Positions 25,377-37,143 of a stretch of 64,000 bases of DNA are shown in pieces. A program made the translations under genes and the position numbers. Origin of the DNA: Rotaria sordida. Taxonomy: Eukaryota > Rotifera > Eurotatoria > Philodinida > Philodinidae. The notes under the pieces were generated by a model. It saw nothing but the letters and a program-made list of their open reading frames with translations. It was not told the origin of the DNA and made no database searches. The stretch spans positions 1-64,000 of the forward strand of contig CAJNOL010000698.1 in NCBI GenBank assembly GCA_905250125.1, given 5' to 3'. The first letter of the stretch is position 1; every line of letters starts with the position of its first letter.

Positions 25377-26073
25377 CACTCCCTCAAAAGCAGGAATAAT
25401 ACTGATCATTGTACTAGTTATTTTACAGAGTGATTGCATTACACTGTAAAATTATCCTTAAAAATTGACCATCTTTCTTTACATTTCTGATAACAACAAT
25501 AAAAAAATGGAATTTTGCTCAATGCATTCTCGGTTCTAGGGAAAACACTAATCCCAATATGTGCATTTGTTAGAATTCTCCGAATCCTTAACCTACTTTC
25601 TGTTTCTCATATACGCTCTCATTTTGTAGAAATTTTCAAGCTCTATCGATTGATATGTGAGCGAAAGTGTTTTAAACGCAGAATAAAAGAATACGATTTG
25701 TCAGAAGATGGATGAGCATCAGTTTTTATCGATTATAGACTGTTTATGGTCTCGTGAAAAATTTCGTTTGTCAGTGGTATTTTTAGTACGCATACGGGAA
25801 CATGAGTAATTTAAAGTCCTCTTTCTAATGATATCGATGGGAGGTGATGAATCTATTTGAAGATAGCAATTACGGTCATTTTGTTATCTATTGGTGAGAC
25901 CTTGATATAGCAGTTGTTTTATGAGAGTCATTTAGTAATCTATTGCGCTGAAAGAATCAATCTATTTCACTTAGAATTGTCTTTAAACGATTCAGCGCAT
26001 TTTTTTAACTAGATCTGACTACTTTGTAATTGAAATTTGGCAGTGAGCCGATTTGGCTTGTTATGTGCCTCCG
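25377..26073. repeat. Right long terminal inverted repeat
   Basis: 697-bp inverted copy of 21453-22148, with scattered single-base differences and small indels such as the A-run near 25500. The outer end is TGTTATGTGCCTCCG. Confidence 0.88.
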
Positions 26074-27171
26074 TCCTTTGAGGAAAGATCTTCGTGTTTT
26101 TTTTTGTCTGACTTGATTATGAATTAATTCAATGAGAATATTCTATGAATAGTTTAGACAAATTCCGAACTCTCCTCAAAATCTTTGAGCTTTTCAATAA
26201 GTCAAATAAAATTTTCAATTTTATTATTTCTATAACATATACAATTATATTTATCATTATTTTAAATATATTTAGCTAAATTCTAGTTCTGGCACAATTC
26301 ATCGATATAAATCTGTTTTTGTTTTTTATTTTGATATCTCAATCAATACGATTAGAATTATTGTGTTATATGATGGGTATGGCAAACTAGAAACGTACAC
26401 TATGCAAAGCACTCAAACACATTTTTTAGTCGTTTAGATTTTTAAGAAAACCTTTGAAATATTGTCAATGGTAGTCAACAGCTAGTTTTTTCGTTGCTAG
26501 ACAAGTATAGAAAAAGCGTCTGATAAGTGTTGTCCTTGATTGGTATTGAAATATGCCCGATAACCGTTGTCCTTTCTATCCTATCTCCTGTCGGTATGAG
26601 AAGAAGGAAGTGAAAAATCTTGCCTTATAACTTCTATTGATTATTTTCTTTCGTCAAATATGTTTTGTTAGAGAAAAGAGAGGATAAATCTGTTCTAATA
26701 GATAGATAATTCCCTTGGAATTTTGTTTTTCTAAAAAAATTCAAGCTGATAATCATCATTGTGCTATATTGTATAGTTAATATAGCTAGTCAGTCTAATC
26801 TATGTTACAGAATTGATCAAATAGAAAATAAGACTCTTGAAATCTTATTTATCTTAAAGAATTTATTAATTCTGTCGATAAAAAAGAATTCAAATGAAAA
26901 TTTCTATAATAATGCAGAGATAGGTCAATAGAATAAAAGTTGTTAAATTGTGTGTTATGATGAATTATGTCAATACTGAAAATGGAGAAGATGAACAATG
27001 ATATAGATTTATCTATAATATATTTAATTCTCGTTTGATAAATAAAATCGATAAATAGCGTCATCTTGATAAAAGAATAAATGAATTGGTTATTTAAGTT
27101 GATCTTTATTTATTTAAATAAAGGAAAAAAAAAGTAATAAAAAGAGAAAATATTGAACTATATTTAAATAA
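26074..27171. other. Intergenic AT-rich stretch
   Basis: Nothing recognisable. A short minus-strand frame at 26849-27064 is low-complexity and probably chance. The last 100 bp should include the 5' untranslated region of the next gene. Confidence 0.45.
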
Positions 27172-27759
27172 ATGTCTAAACGTCGATTAGGAAATAAAGA
27201 AAATGAAGAATGTTTATCATCATTTGGTAAACGTCTTCAATCATTAAGTGATACATTTTATTCAACAATTTTTGAAGATAGAAAAGATAAAAAAATTGAA
27301 ATAAAAAATGCTAAACAATTAGAAGATTTACAAACATCTGAATATGAAGATTTTACATTTGATCAATATTCAACTAGTCAAATAACATCAAATGATGATT
27401 TTAGTTTTACTTTTCATTCAATTAATAAAACAAAAACAGAAAAATCTCAAATATATCAAGTAAGAAAATAAATAATAATAAAAAATAAATAATTTTATTT
27501 TAATTAGACAAAAGAAATAAATCGTTCATCAACTCCATATTCAATTGTTAAAGAAAATTTTATAAAAAAAGGTCAAGATGAAACAATAATTGTTGAAGAA
27601 AATAATCAAAATCAACCAATTATTATTGGTTATTATCCAGTTATTAGTTATCAACCAATTTGTTTTCCACCAACAATTTATTTATCAAACCAACAAATTC
27701 AAACAGAATTAAACAATTCTTCAACATTAAATAAACTAACATCAATTAAAAAAAATTAA
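27172..27759 (+). CDS. Unrecognised 179-residue protein, two exons
   Basis: Exons 27172-27459 and 27508-27759 join in frame across a 48-bp GT-AG intron. The N-terminus 'MSKRRLGNKENEE' is basic; the middle is Ser/Thr- and acid-rich; the C-terminal half has a hydrophobic, Pro/Tyr-rich patch 'PIIIGYYPVISYQPICF' followed by a polar tail. There is no signal peptide, membrane span or known motif. Codon use matches the other host genes (A/T-ending), and the preserved splice frame argues for a real gene. The opening KRRLG-NKEN wording is reminiscent of nuclear or cell-cycle-regulated proteins (a KEN-like triplet 'KEN' is present), but that is only suggestive. Function unknown. Confidence 0.7.
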
Positions 27760-29497
27760 TTATTTTTTCTTAAATAATAAATCTTTGTTCAATCTCAATA
27801 AATCTTCAATCATTGTTTTTGTTGTTGATAGTTTATTTAATTGAAAGATTTAATAATTGAATTTTGAATGATGATTTAATCGAAAATAATTCTAACATAA
27901 ATCAACTTCTATTATAGACTGATCAATTTCTATATGATTTTATCAAAGAAATTTTTCTCCTAAATTACATAATGAGTTAATACATAATGATAAGAACCAT
28001 TTCTTTTAAAATGCTAGCTAACAAAAAAAAATCATTGAAATATAAAATATTTATCATTTGACATTATTTTATTCAATTAAATTTCATCATCGAAATCAAT
28101 TTTTATTATTAATATCTTCAAGAATTTTTTTGCCTTTAATATCACAATATTGAAATAAAACGTAACTGTTACAATTCTTATTTATTTTCAACTTTGAAAA
28201 GAATTAAAATAGTTAACAAAGGCATTCGATTTTAATTTGAATTAAAATAAGAATTCATAATCGACATCTTTTTACATTTATTCATAATCAATCTTAAAAT
28301 GTTCATTATACAAATTCTCTTTTATAACAACTATTTATTAGTTAGATATTAACAGACTTTATATCGAGTTTTTCATTTTTTATTTTAATAAAAATTCAAT
28401 CTTATTAGGATATATTCTCAACTGTCCCAACGTTTTTCGCTTTAGACTATTACCATTCGATCGATCATGATCAATACGAAGAATATCTCTTTGATCTTTT
28501 TTTTCACTCTTCGCTTAACGAGTTATGGCCGTTTTATTTTACTCAATGTTTCCTATATCACCGTAGAATTGTCTAGAAACTGGATGATCGAATTGCAAAC
28601 CAAAATTTTCTCCATAAATAGGTCTTATAGTCACTAGGAATATCCCAAAGCTTGTACCTGAACGAACGTATCCTTACTAAGATAATTTCAGTTTTGAGAA
28701 ACGCCTATTTTGAGCTATCCTAGGTCAATAATTCATGGTTGTACACGGTCATATATCTATTCGTTACACCAAAAAACAACAACCGTTTAGAATGACTTTT
28801 TATAGTATTCATTAAAGATGCTTAACTGTGCACTAAGATCATCTCAAACAATGGCCGTGAAAACAGGGCGACTATAAACAACCTTTGAATAAAATCATAT
28901 AGCATTCTATACGCCAAATGTAAATGATTTCTAGAACAATCATCATTTTCTATTCTATGTATTCGTAAATAGCGTTACGTCAACGACATATTCCATTTCA
29001 ATAGAATACAATAGATTATTTGTTTTTAACTATATTCTTCGTATCAGTTCCCATATATATCATTCGACACTTCATCTATCAATGGTTTCAACACTTTTAG
29101 ACATACGACTAGAGGTCTATGACTTTAGATACTGAGTGAATAATCTTCGTTTGTTGATTCGTTTGTTACAACACGAAAAAAAAAAGTATGCTAAGGATGA
29201 ATGAAGATGGAGTCATATAAAATACACAAACCATTACCACTTCACATTGCTTTTTCAGATTCAAGTTTCAGTCAACAATATGTTTTCTCTATTTAGCTCT
29301 GATCAAATTAGGTTTGAGAACACTAAAATTTGTTACAATCAGACAGTTTTAATATATGAGACTCAAATGGGCATTTGTTTGTTAAAAGTTTATGTAGGCT
29401 TTTCGTTTTTGCTTACTTATTGTTTGACTAATTTGCCGTAAAAGTCCGCAGATTCTGGCTACTCAAAGTATCTCAGCTATATGAAGCTAATTACTTA
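27760..29497. other. Intergenic region with an unassigned less AT-rich patch
   Basis: 27760-28380 is ordinary AT-rich DNA. From about 28430 to 29440 the composition is more mixed and there are no long T/A runs, suggesting a decayed insertion, but no coding domain, terminal repeat or tandem unit could be identified. Confidence 0.35.
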
Positions 29498-31202
29498 GGG
29501 CACATCAAAAGTAGTGGGACCGACCCTGTAGTATTTTACAGAAGGGTTTAGAAAATTTTTTCTCCATATATTCTGATAGCTCAAGTCGTGCTCTATAATT
29601 CTATGATATTTCATAAATCTTCAAGTGATATCATATAAGCAAAAGTTTTGATACTCTTAAGTTTTCTGCAGTTTTTTGCAAATTTTCATCTTGAAAATAT
29701 ACAAGAACTAACTACACACACAAAAAAAACCAAACAAACAGAGTACGTGTGTTTCACATGTATAAACAAAGATAATTAAATATCAAAGAAGTTAACAAGA
29801 TAGCGAAAAGAAAGAGAAGAGAGGAGAAAATTAAAAGGAAAAAAAGAAGAGAACAGAAATAATATGTTGAAGACAATATAGGATATTGTTTCCAACATAG
29901 ATTATAATGCGATCAAAATTATTCACTTCTTTTCAAATGGATAAAGAATATTTTTGTTTCCATATTAAAGTGTGTACTGTACTTCATATAAAACCAATAG
30001 TTATTCATAATGAATTACGTACTGTCTTTGGTGATGAAGCTCCTCCTCTCAGAACTGTTCAAAGATGATCAAAATGGTTTCGTGAAGGTCGAGAAGAAGT
30101 TGAAGATGAAGAAAGACCTGGCAGACCTATAACGGAAACAACACATGAAAATATGAGACAAGTTCGTGATCTTATTAATGATGATCCTTATGTTACAGTT
30201 GGCGAACTGAAAGTACAAAGTGGTCTAAGGCATAGAGGACTGTCCAACGAATTATTTCTGATCATTTGCAGTTGAAAAATATTACTGCATGTTATGTTCC
30301 CAAACATCTGACGAACTTTCAAAAGGCTTAACGAGTACAAATATGTCAAGAAAACTTGTTAAAATTTGAACAAGATGTTTGGCGATTATGTCATATAGTA
30401 ATAGGTGATGAATCACGGCTTTATCACAAGCAAATCGGTCGAAAATCATCGAATGCTACTTTAGTAACAAGTGGAGATCCTCCTCCAAAGATGGTTCGAC
30501 ATAGTCATTTTGCTCCAAGAACTCTCCTGCCTATTTTCTTTCAGTCAACTAGTCCAGTTTTGATTCATTCTGTTAAACGTGGACAAGCAATGGATCATTG
30601 ATATTACATCAATAATTGTTTGCGACTAATTATTGATGAAATTAAGAACCAACGGTCTTTCTTAAGTATTCAATCAATTAAACTTCATCATGATAATGGA
30701 AAATCACATATTCATGAAGATGTAGTCAATTATCTTCAATCGGAAGGCGTAACAATAATGTCACATCCACCTAATTCTCCAGATCTGGCTCCATGCGATT
30801 TTTGATTGTTTGATTTAATAAAGCAAAATCTAGGCGGTCAAGATGGTTTCGAATCGTTACATGCAGCTGTGATCAAATTTATGAAGTCGTTGAAAAAAGA
30901 AGAGTATAAAAAAACTTTTGATAAACAGATTCAACGAATGTAGGTGTATGTAGACAACCAAGATGATTATTTTGAATATTTGATGTAATAAAAGCTTGGT
31001 AAACTTGCTTCAAAAAAAATTTTTTTTTGGGAATCACTCACTGTTTTTGCTTTGTTTTCAATATTAAATATTTTTTGAAGATTTATAAAATATCATAGAA
31101 TTATAGAACGCGATTTGAGCTATTCGAATATATAGAGAAAAAATTTCCTAAAGCCTCCTGTAAATTATTACAGGGCCGATGCCACTACTTTTGGTATACC
31201 CC
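29498..31202 (+). mobile_element. Mariner (DD34D) transposon, about 1.7 kb
   Basis: Inverted ends: left GGGCACATCAAAAGTAGTGG and, reverse-complemented, right GGGGTATACCAAAAGTAGTG. The match carries on for over 100 bp through a CCCTGTA block and the TCTATAATTCTATGATATTT block. A TA precedes the left end (29496-29497); the right flank reads AA, so one copy of the duplication has changed. Mariner elements transpose by cut-and-paste into TA sites. Arms this long are unusual for mariner, whose ends are normally about 30 bp. Confidence 0.87.
29910..30942 (+). pseudogene. Mariner transposase, degraded (DD34D triad still present)
   Basis: The frame from about 29910 encodes 'HNELRTVFGDEAPPLRTVQR' followed by 'SKWFREGREEVEDEERPGRP', the mariner helix-turn-helix region with its linker RPGRP. 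The catalytic triad is visible: 'VIGDESRLYHK' (Asp 1), 'KLHHDNGKSHIHE' (Asp 2) and 'HPPNSPDLAPCDF' (Asp 3). There are 34 residues between the second and third Asp, so the subclass is DD34D. Breaks are in-frame stops after 'RTVQR', 'FQKA', 'AMDH' and 'PCDF', and a frame loss near 30230-30250 ('GLRHRGLSNE' region). Three of the four stops are TGA, and two lie where relatives have Trp. The enzyme is dead in the standard code. Confidence 0.85.
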
Positions 31203-31664
31203 AAGTATAATATGATCAGCTATTCAGTTTTTACTTTTTTTTATTATTGATTTATTGTTAAACATTTTAATTATTTGTTAAACCTTCTACCGAATGATAA
31301 AGATTAATGACAAAATTAGAGGTACATTTATAAAGAGATGATTTTCTTTTTTTGATTGTTCTATATAAAATAAATATTATTTTTCTATTGAAACGGTTTA
31401 TTTTAGTTACGAATTGTTTGAAAGATAACTGATTAAATGAGTAAATAATATTAGTTTATGTTTTGTTGATGAATAAAAATTGTCAATTTATCGAATAAAT
31501 TATTTTCGAAATATATTTAAAATGATTTTTGTCAAACAAGATAGATTTCTCAGATATATATATATATATTTAAAAATAAATATAGATCATCTTTAGAAAA
31601 AACTAATTGATTTCTAATAGATAAATAAATGTTTGGAGAGTTAAAGCTAAAAATAAAATAAAGA
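31203..31664. other. Intergenic AT-rich spacer
   Basis: Lies between the mariner and C2 gene A. No feature beyond TA-rich runs; it should contain the 3' end of gene A. Confidence 0.4.
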
Positions 31665-32156
31665 TTATATATTCAGTTGTTGATAATAAAGACTAATATG
31701 AATTTGTCCACATGATTTATTTCCGTGATTATCTTCAATATAAAACCAATCATCAATATGACCTATTCAAAGAATAATTTTAAAAATTACTCTAGAAATT
31801 CTATTCTTGTAAAAACCTTTATTATATAAATCGTGTAAATCAATATGAATAAAACCAATAAGTTGATTATTGAATGTATCTTGATCATAAACATCGATAT
31901 GAAGAGTATCTTGTCCTCTTAAATGATTACTAAAAAAAAATCAAATAGGTTTTTTTTTATTAATAATAAAATTTAAAAAAACCTACAAAACGAATGATTG
32001 ATTCCATATTGGATTATTGGAATTTTTTATAACATTTGTTTTCTGTTTTTGCTTTTTATCATCAAAATATATTTCAATAAAAGCATCATTTTGACTAAAT
32101 TTATCCTTTTTTATTAAATTTCTTCCTTCAATTATAGTTACTTCTAACTGAGCCAT
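31665..32156 (-). CDS. Single C2-domain protein (copy A)
   Basis: Exons on the minus strand: 32156-31987, 31929-31817, 31762-31665; 126 residues. The whole protein is one C2 domain, a Ca2+/phospholipid-binding beta sandwich: 'MAQLEVTIIEGRNL' (strand 1), 'KFSQNDAFIEIYFDD' (first Ca-binding loop; the usual SDPY reads NDAF), 'NNPIWNQSFVF', 'HIDVYDQDTFNNQLIG' (second loop), 'GHIDDWFYIED', and a closing strand 'GQIHISLYYQQ'. No signal peptide or membrane anchor, so it is probably cytosolic and may bind membranes on Ca2+. The change of Pro to Ala and the few loop acids suggest weakened or lost Ca2+ binding (inference). The paralogue B, 3 kb upstream on the same strand, has exons of exactly the same lengths. 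Confidence 0.85.
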
Positions 32157-35068
32157 TTATTTATCTTAAATATAAATAGACGTCCGTGTTTTACTCATTA
32201 ACTTATTCAAATAAAAGCAAAAAAATAATATTTATCTTGATTGATGAAGGAAAAAAAAGAGAAGAAAATATATTTTGTCAAGGAAAATCAAAAGAGAGAG
32301 AAAAAGAAAAAGAAACAGAAAAATAAAAAAATAATCCGATAAAATCTAATTTAATTCGAATAATTTCTTGTTAGATATATATATATGTTTGGTCAATAAT
32401 TTAAAGAAAATAAATTCATTATTAAATATTATTTATTTAAATGAATTGATAAAGAAAAAAAAGTGGAAAATAAAATTTATGTTGTTTTGTTGAAAAGAAA
32501 AAAAAAGAAAAACTAGTCATTGATTATTCTATATAAAAATATATTCGTTCAGATTTCTCTAACATATATCAATCATTATTTATCTTCGATTAAATAAAAC
32601 TTTTTAAAAAATCTTAATCCTATCTTTATTCTCTAATGGATCATCTTTTAGTCAATTTAATATTCGAGACTTTTAAATAATATTTATTTTATTTATTATA
32701 TTTAATATAAATATGAATATAATTTATCTTGATCAAATTTTAAAAAAATATTTTCGATGATTTTCATCTAAATTAAATATTTATATTCAATATTGATAGA
32801 AAATTTTAATTAATCAATATATTGAAAATAGTTAAAACAATCAATAATGCTATAATATAATGACATCTATTGAGAATATTTCCTTCCTTGTTTTTGTCTT
32901 ATTTAAATTTAAATGGATAAGATTTTATATAAAATCTCGATAGATTGTTGAAGAAAATTCTCTTCGAATTTCTATATTATTTAATTAAATATATTTATCT
33001 TTCGATCATTTATTTAATCATTTTATTAGAAAAATAAATCGAAAACAATTATTTACTCAATGGATTTTGTTTTACTATTCAAAACAAAAAATTCAAATAA
33101 AACAAAATGACAAATTATTTCGGTATTTGTTAAATAGGATACAAAACTCAATTAAATCTGGTTCAATCATCAAATCAGTTAAATTGACCGTTTTTGGTTG
33201 ATTTAAACATTTATATATAAGTGAACAAACACAATAAATATGAAAACGGTTTTATTGTTATTATCGATATGATTTATCGTTTGTTAGTCGATTTATTGAT
33301 ATTAATCATATGATTATATTATAGAAAGAGTATTAATGAAAATAATGAAATTTTCATAATGTTGAGAGTTTGATAAATTCTAAACTAAGTAAAAGTAATG
33401 TAGTATAGTCATAACTAATCCACATAATTTTTGTTTATTCAATAAATAATAGTAGAATGAAGACGTTGAGTGATATACTAGGTATATTAGTATTGGAATT
33501 CGATTATTGAGTTAATTTTGTTCAATGTTGATGATCTTATATGATTATGATCTACTGTTCACATCGAAAAGATTGTTTATAATCTTTCTAATAAATATTT
33601 CTTTTTCTTCGATGTTGTCTATGTCTTCCATCTGAGAATTAGTTTCTGTTCTAAGGTTGAAAATGATCGTTTTCAAGATCGAAAATTCCCATTAATTGAA
33701 TAAATAAAAAGAATGATATAGATTAATTATCATTACACTACATTACTTTCACTTAGTTTAGAATTCTAGAAAAAGTTTAACTCGTTAGAGAATTTAATAA
33801 CATATTGAATATCTATAGACAATTTTTTAAAATAAATATTATTATTAGATAAACAATATTAGATAAGAACTGATTTAACAAAATCAAGTTAAAACATTGT
33901 GAAGAAATAAAACATAATGAGAAGAGTTTATTGGTTAATATAAGATGTTTGCAGTTTTTTTCTTATGTTTAATCGTTAATAAATATTTCGATAATAATAA
34001 ATATATTTTAGAAAAGAAGAATTATTTAAATTGTCATGTATCTTTATCAATTAAATTCTGATTATTGTTTTATTTAATTTGATTTTTTTTTATAAAAATA
34101 AATCAAAATAAAAACTTTTCTTTTTTTCTTTGAATTATATTTAACGATCGAAATATTTTATATTTATTTACTCTAAAATATAATTCATTTAAGAATATTA
34201 TATATAGAAAACGATTTTATTATTAAAGAATGTTAGTCTTTTCTTGTTTTATAATTAATATATATTGATTTAGAAATAATAAAACTAGTGGAAAAGGATA
34301 TTGTTTACAATTTCCTCTTATTATAGTTGAATATCTTCAAACTGATATATAATATGTTTCTGCTCGTCTATATTGATTGATTTCGTCTAATAACTAACAA
34401 CTCAATTTGATAAACAAGTTTGAAATGATTTTATTTTAATAAAATTTCGTTTATTATCAATAATAAGAGTTAATTAATTTGAGATAAAATTATAAAAATA
34501 ATTTAATTAATAATAATAATAAATAATATATCAACCAACAATAAATAATTGTTTTCAATAAATTTTATAGAATGATTAATATCAATTTTTTTTTCTTTTT
34601 ATTTTACTCTTTATTAAATTTGATTTATTTTAAGATGATCAAGATTTTATTTGAAGAAAATCTGTTAGAAAAAGAAAAAAAAAATGAATATCATTTATTA
34701 GATAAATAAAATAAATTTCATAAGATCTTATTCATCGAAATCTTTCACAAACAAACAGAAAAATCTATGATAATGTGCTTTTTACATTTGACAAGGTTGA
34801 TTTTTTTATTCTTACTTTATCATCAGACTTTTACTTATTTGCTTATTTACTTTTTTATATAAATAAATAATAACCAGATTTGAATAGGATTTAAGAATCA
34901 TATATAGATCGATCTCGTCAAACTAGAAGAGATCGAGAAAAAAAAAGCCGGTAGAACTATATAGATTTATAATAATCAACAAATAAAATAAAAAAAGAAT
35001 AATAAAGGTAAATATATTCATTTGTTATATATTGAGAAATAATTAAGAATTTTTTTGTAAATAATATA
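32157..35068. other. Intergenic AT-rich stretch between the two C2 genes
   Basis: Very AT-rich, with A/G-rich (32230-32330) and T-rich runs. No coding exon recognised. It contains a small foldback element at 33374-33768, listed separately. Confidence 0.5.
33374..33768. mobile_element. Small foldback element between C2 genes
   Basis: The block AAATTCTAAACTAAGTAAAA followed by GTAATGTAGTATAG at 33374 pairs with its inverted copy at 33725-33768 (CACTACATTACTTTCACTTAG, TTTAGAATT). A TTTATTCAATWAATR word is also inverted between about 33434 and 33700. No coding potential. Ends are approximate. Confidence 0.55.
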
Positions 35069-35572
35069 TTAAAGTTTTAGTTTTTGATAATCAAGTATAA
35101 GATGAATTTGACCATTAGATGATATACCAAATTTAGATAAAATATTATACCAATTATCAATATGACCTAAATAGAATTTGAAAATTTTAGATTTTATAAT
35201 TAATTTAAAAAAATAAAAAAACAAACAAACATTTATTATATAAATCTTCTAAATTGATTTTTAATGAACCAATTTTATCATTTATTATTAAATCTTTGTC
35301 ATAAACATCAATATGAAGAATATCTTGTCCTTTTAAATGATTACTATTAATTATAATTAACTAAAAAAAAAATAAAAACAACCCTTTTAAATAAAATCTT
35401 ACAAAACAAATATTTCATTCCAATATGGATTTTTTGTATTTGATATAACTTTTGTTTTTTGTTTTTGTTTTTTATCATCAAGATATATTTGAACAAATGG
35501 ATCACTTTCACTAAATAAATCTTTCTTTTTTAAATTTCTTCCTTCGACAACAGTCACTTGTAATTGGGCCAT
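35069..35572 (-). CDS. Single C2-domain protein (copy B)
   Basis: Exons on the minus strand: 35572-35403, 35343-35231, 35166-35069; 126 residues. One C2 domain: 'MAQLQVTVVEGRNLKKKD', then 'FSESDPFVQIYLDD' with the canonical SDPF first Ca-binding loop, 'KNPYWNEIFVF', 'HIDVYDKDLIINDKIG' with the D-x-D second loop, and 'GQIHLILDYQK' closing. Intact loop acids suggest it still binds Ca2+/phospholipid, unlike copy A. Exon lengths 170/113/98 equal those of copy A, so the two arose by gene duplication. The acceptor of exon 2 is the second of two closely spaced TAGs; using the first would add 17 bases and shift frame. Confidence 0.85.
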
Positions 35573-36949
35573 TATAATATCTTTAATTAGAAAAACATCC
35601 TATCTTATAAATATATTTATTATTCGTATATGATTATTCAAAATGAATAAATAGAGACTCATCATTCTATCTCAATAGAAAGAGAAAAGCAAAAAATAAA
35701 CATATAGAAGACCATGTGACTTTTTATCAAAAGGAAAAGAGCCAGACTTTGTCTCACTCAAACGAATATATTTGAATAATGAAAAAAATTTTCTCAACTA
35801 TGAATAAATTCTAATAAGAGAAGAATATCAGTTAACATAATTAACTAATCGAAACATTTATCAGATTGAGATTTTTATTAATAAGATATTATTTGACGTA
35901 AATCAACATTTTATATTTACTTTTATTAGAACTATTTACTGACCAACAATTCGAGTTCGGATTTTTTTTATCGAAATTTTCGAGTTAAATTTAATAAATT
36001 TGTTTGTCTCAACTTAAACTATAGAGATATAAGATTTATTTATATCGACATTGTTTATCACTTTTAACCATCAACATTCAATTAATTAGATTTAATTATA
36101 TTCGAAATTAGTCGTTTAACCAAGATTTAACCACCCGGTAGAGATTATAGAACGATTTATCTGTTTGACTCTTATCATAAAAAGTATTTGAATAATATTT
36201 TCTATCGTAGAGTTTACCATTCTGATAAGAGGGATCACTCTCCTCTTTCTATTATGTTTAACGTCTATTAGTTAAATAGATTTCAATTCTATTTGAAATG
36301 GTATTTTACTAAAAGATATTATAAATAGACAGACGTTGAAATTTTTCATTGATATTATTTTACGAAAAATATTTTTTATTTAAAAAATGTTTGATAACAA
36401 AAAATCATATATGATTTTAAACTATCAACTAAAAGGTGAGATGAATATAGTATGAAACGAAACCTCTTAGAGTTCGAATTAAATATGTTCTCCTTATTCA
36501 ATGATCCATTGGTTATCTTTTATTAGAACAGTTTATGCGCATATATAACTAATCATCTTAATCTAATAGATATCCTATCCAATGATTCATCTTTATTTTA
36601 TTAGTTTTTTGTTAATATACTAATAAAACATAAATTAATGTGTAAGAAAAGATAGAAGATAAAAAGCAAAACAAAAGTAAAGATGAATTATTGGGTTTTA
36701 TATCTATTAGATTTCTATAAATAGTTATATATGCTAATAAATTGTAGAAATAAAAGATAATCAATCGATAATTAAAGAAGAATAATTCAATTTAATTCGA
36801 ATTCGAACAACTTTCGATATATTGAAGAATAATTTTGACAAATTTTTTCTAATCAATATTATTTATATAATTGAGATATATTTTATACTCGAATTTATTT
36901 CACCTTTTTACTCTATACACGAACAATTTCATAGGTCTATCGATTGATA
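35573..36949. other. Intergenic AT-rich stretch
   Basis: Upstream of C2 gene B. It contains the promoter by position, but no discrete site, gene or repeat is visible. Confidence 0.45.
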
Positions 36950-37143
36950 ATAGAGTCTGTTGGGGTAATTCTGATCAAAAATTAAAAATTTCTTTTNNNN
37001 NNNNNNNNNNNNNNNNNNNNNNNNNNNNNNNNNNNNNNNNNNNNNNNNNNNNNNNNNNNNNNNNNNNNNNNNNNNNNNNNNNNNNNNNNNNNNNNNAAAA
37101 GAAATTTTTAATTTTTGATCAGAATTACCCCAACAGACTCTAT
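36950..37143. repeat. Assembly gap flanked by perfect inverted copies
   Basis: 100 Ns (36997-37096) sit between a ~46-bp sequence (ATAGAGTCTGTTGGGGTAAT, then TCTGATCAAAAATT and AAAAATTTCTTTT) and its exact reverse complement. The real molecule probably carries a foldback whose centre could not be sequenced or assembled, or the join is a false inverted duplication. Any reading frame drawn through the gap is meaningless. Confidence 0.85.

Larger units (their letters stand above)
21453..26073 (+). mobile_element. 4.6-kb DNA transposon with ~700-bp TIRs (DDE_Tnp_4 type)
   Basis: Two nearly identical inverted arms, 21453-22148 and 25377-26073, flank a transposase remnant. The ends read CGGGGCGCATAACAAGCCAA on the left and CGGAGGCACATAACAAGCC as reverse complement on the right, followed by the shared block ATCGGCTCACTGCCAAATTT. 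The arms differ at only scattered positions, so either insertion was fairly recent or the arms have been converted. Immediate flanks show no clear target duplication. The catalytic family (PF13359-type DDE) groups with PIF/Harbinger and ISL2EU elements; which one could not be decided. Short frames seen in both arms (around 21768-22010 and 25515-25715) are mirror copies of one arm sequence, not genes. Confidence 0.88.

Noticed and set aside
21768-25715. Matching frames 'MLNAFSVLGKTLIP...' at both ends of the 4.6-kb element
   Set aside because: Both lie within the inverted terminal repeats and are mirror copies; there is no domain and no link to the transposase frame.
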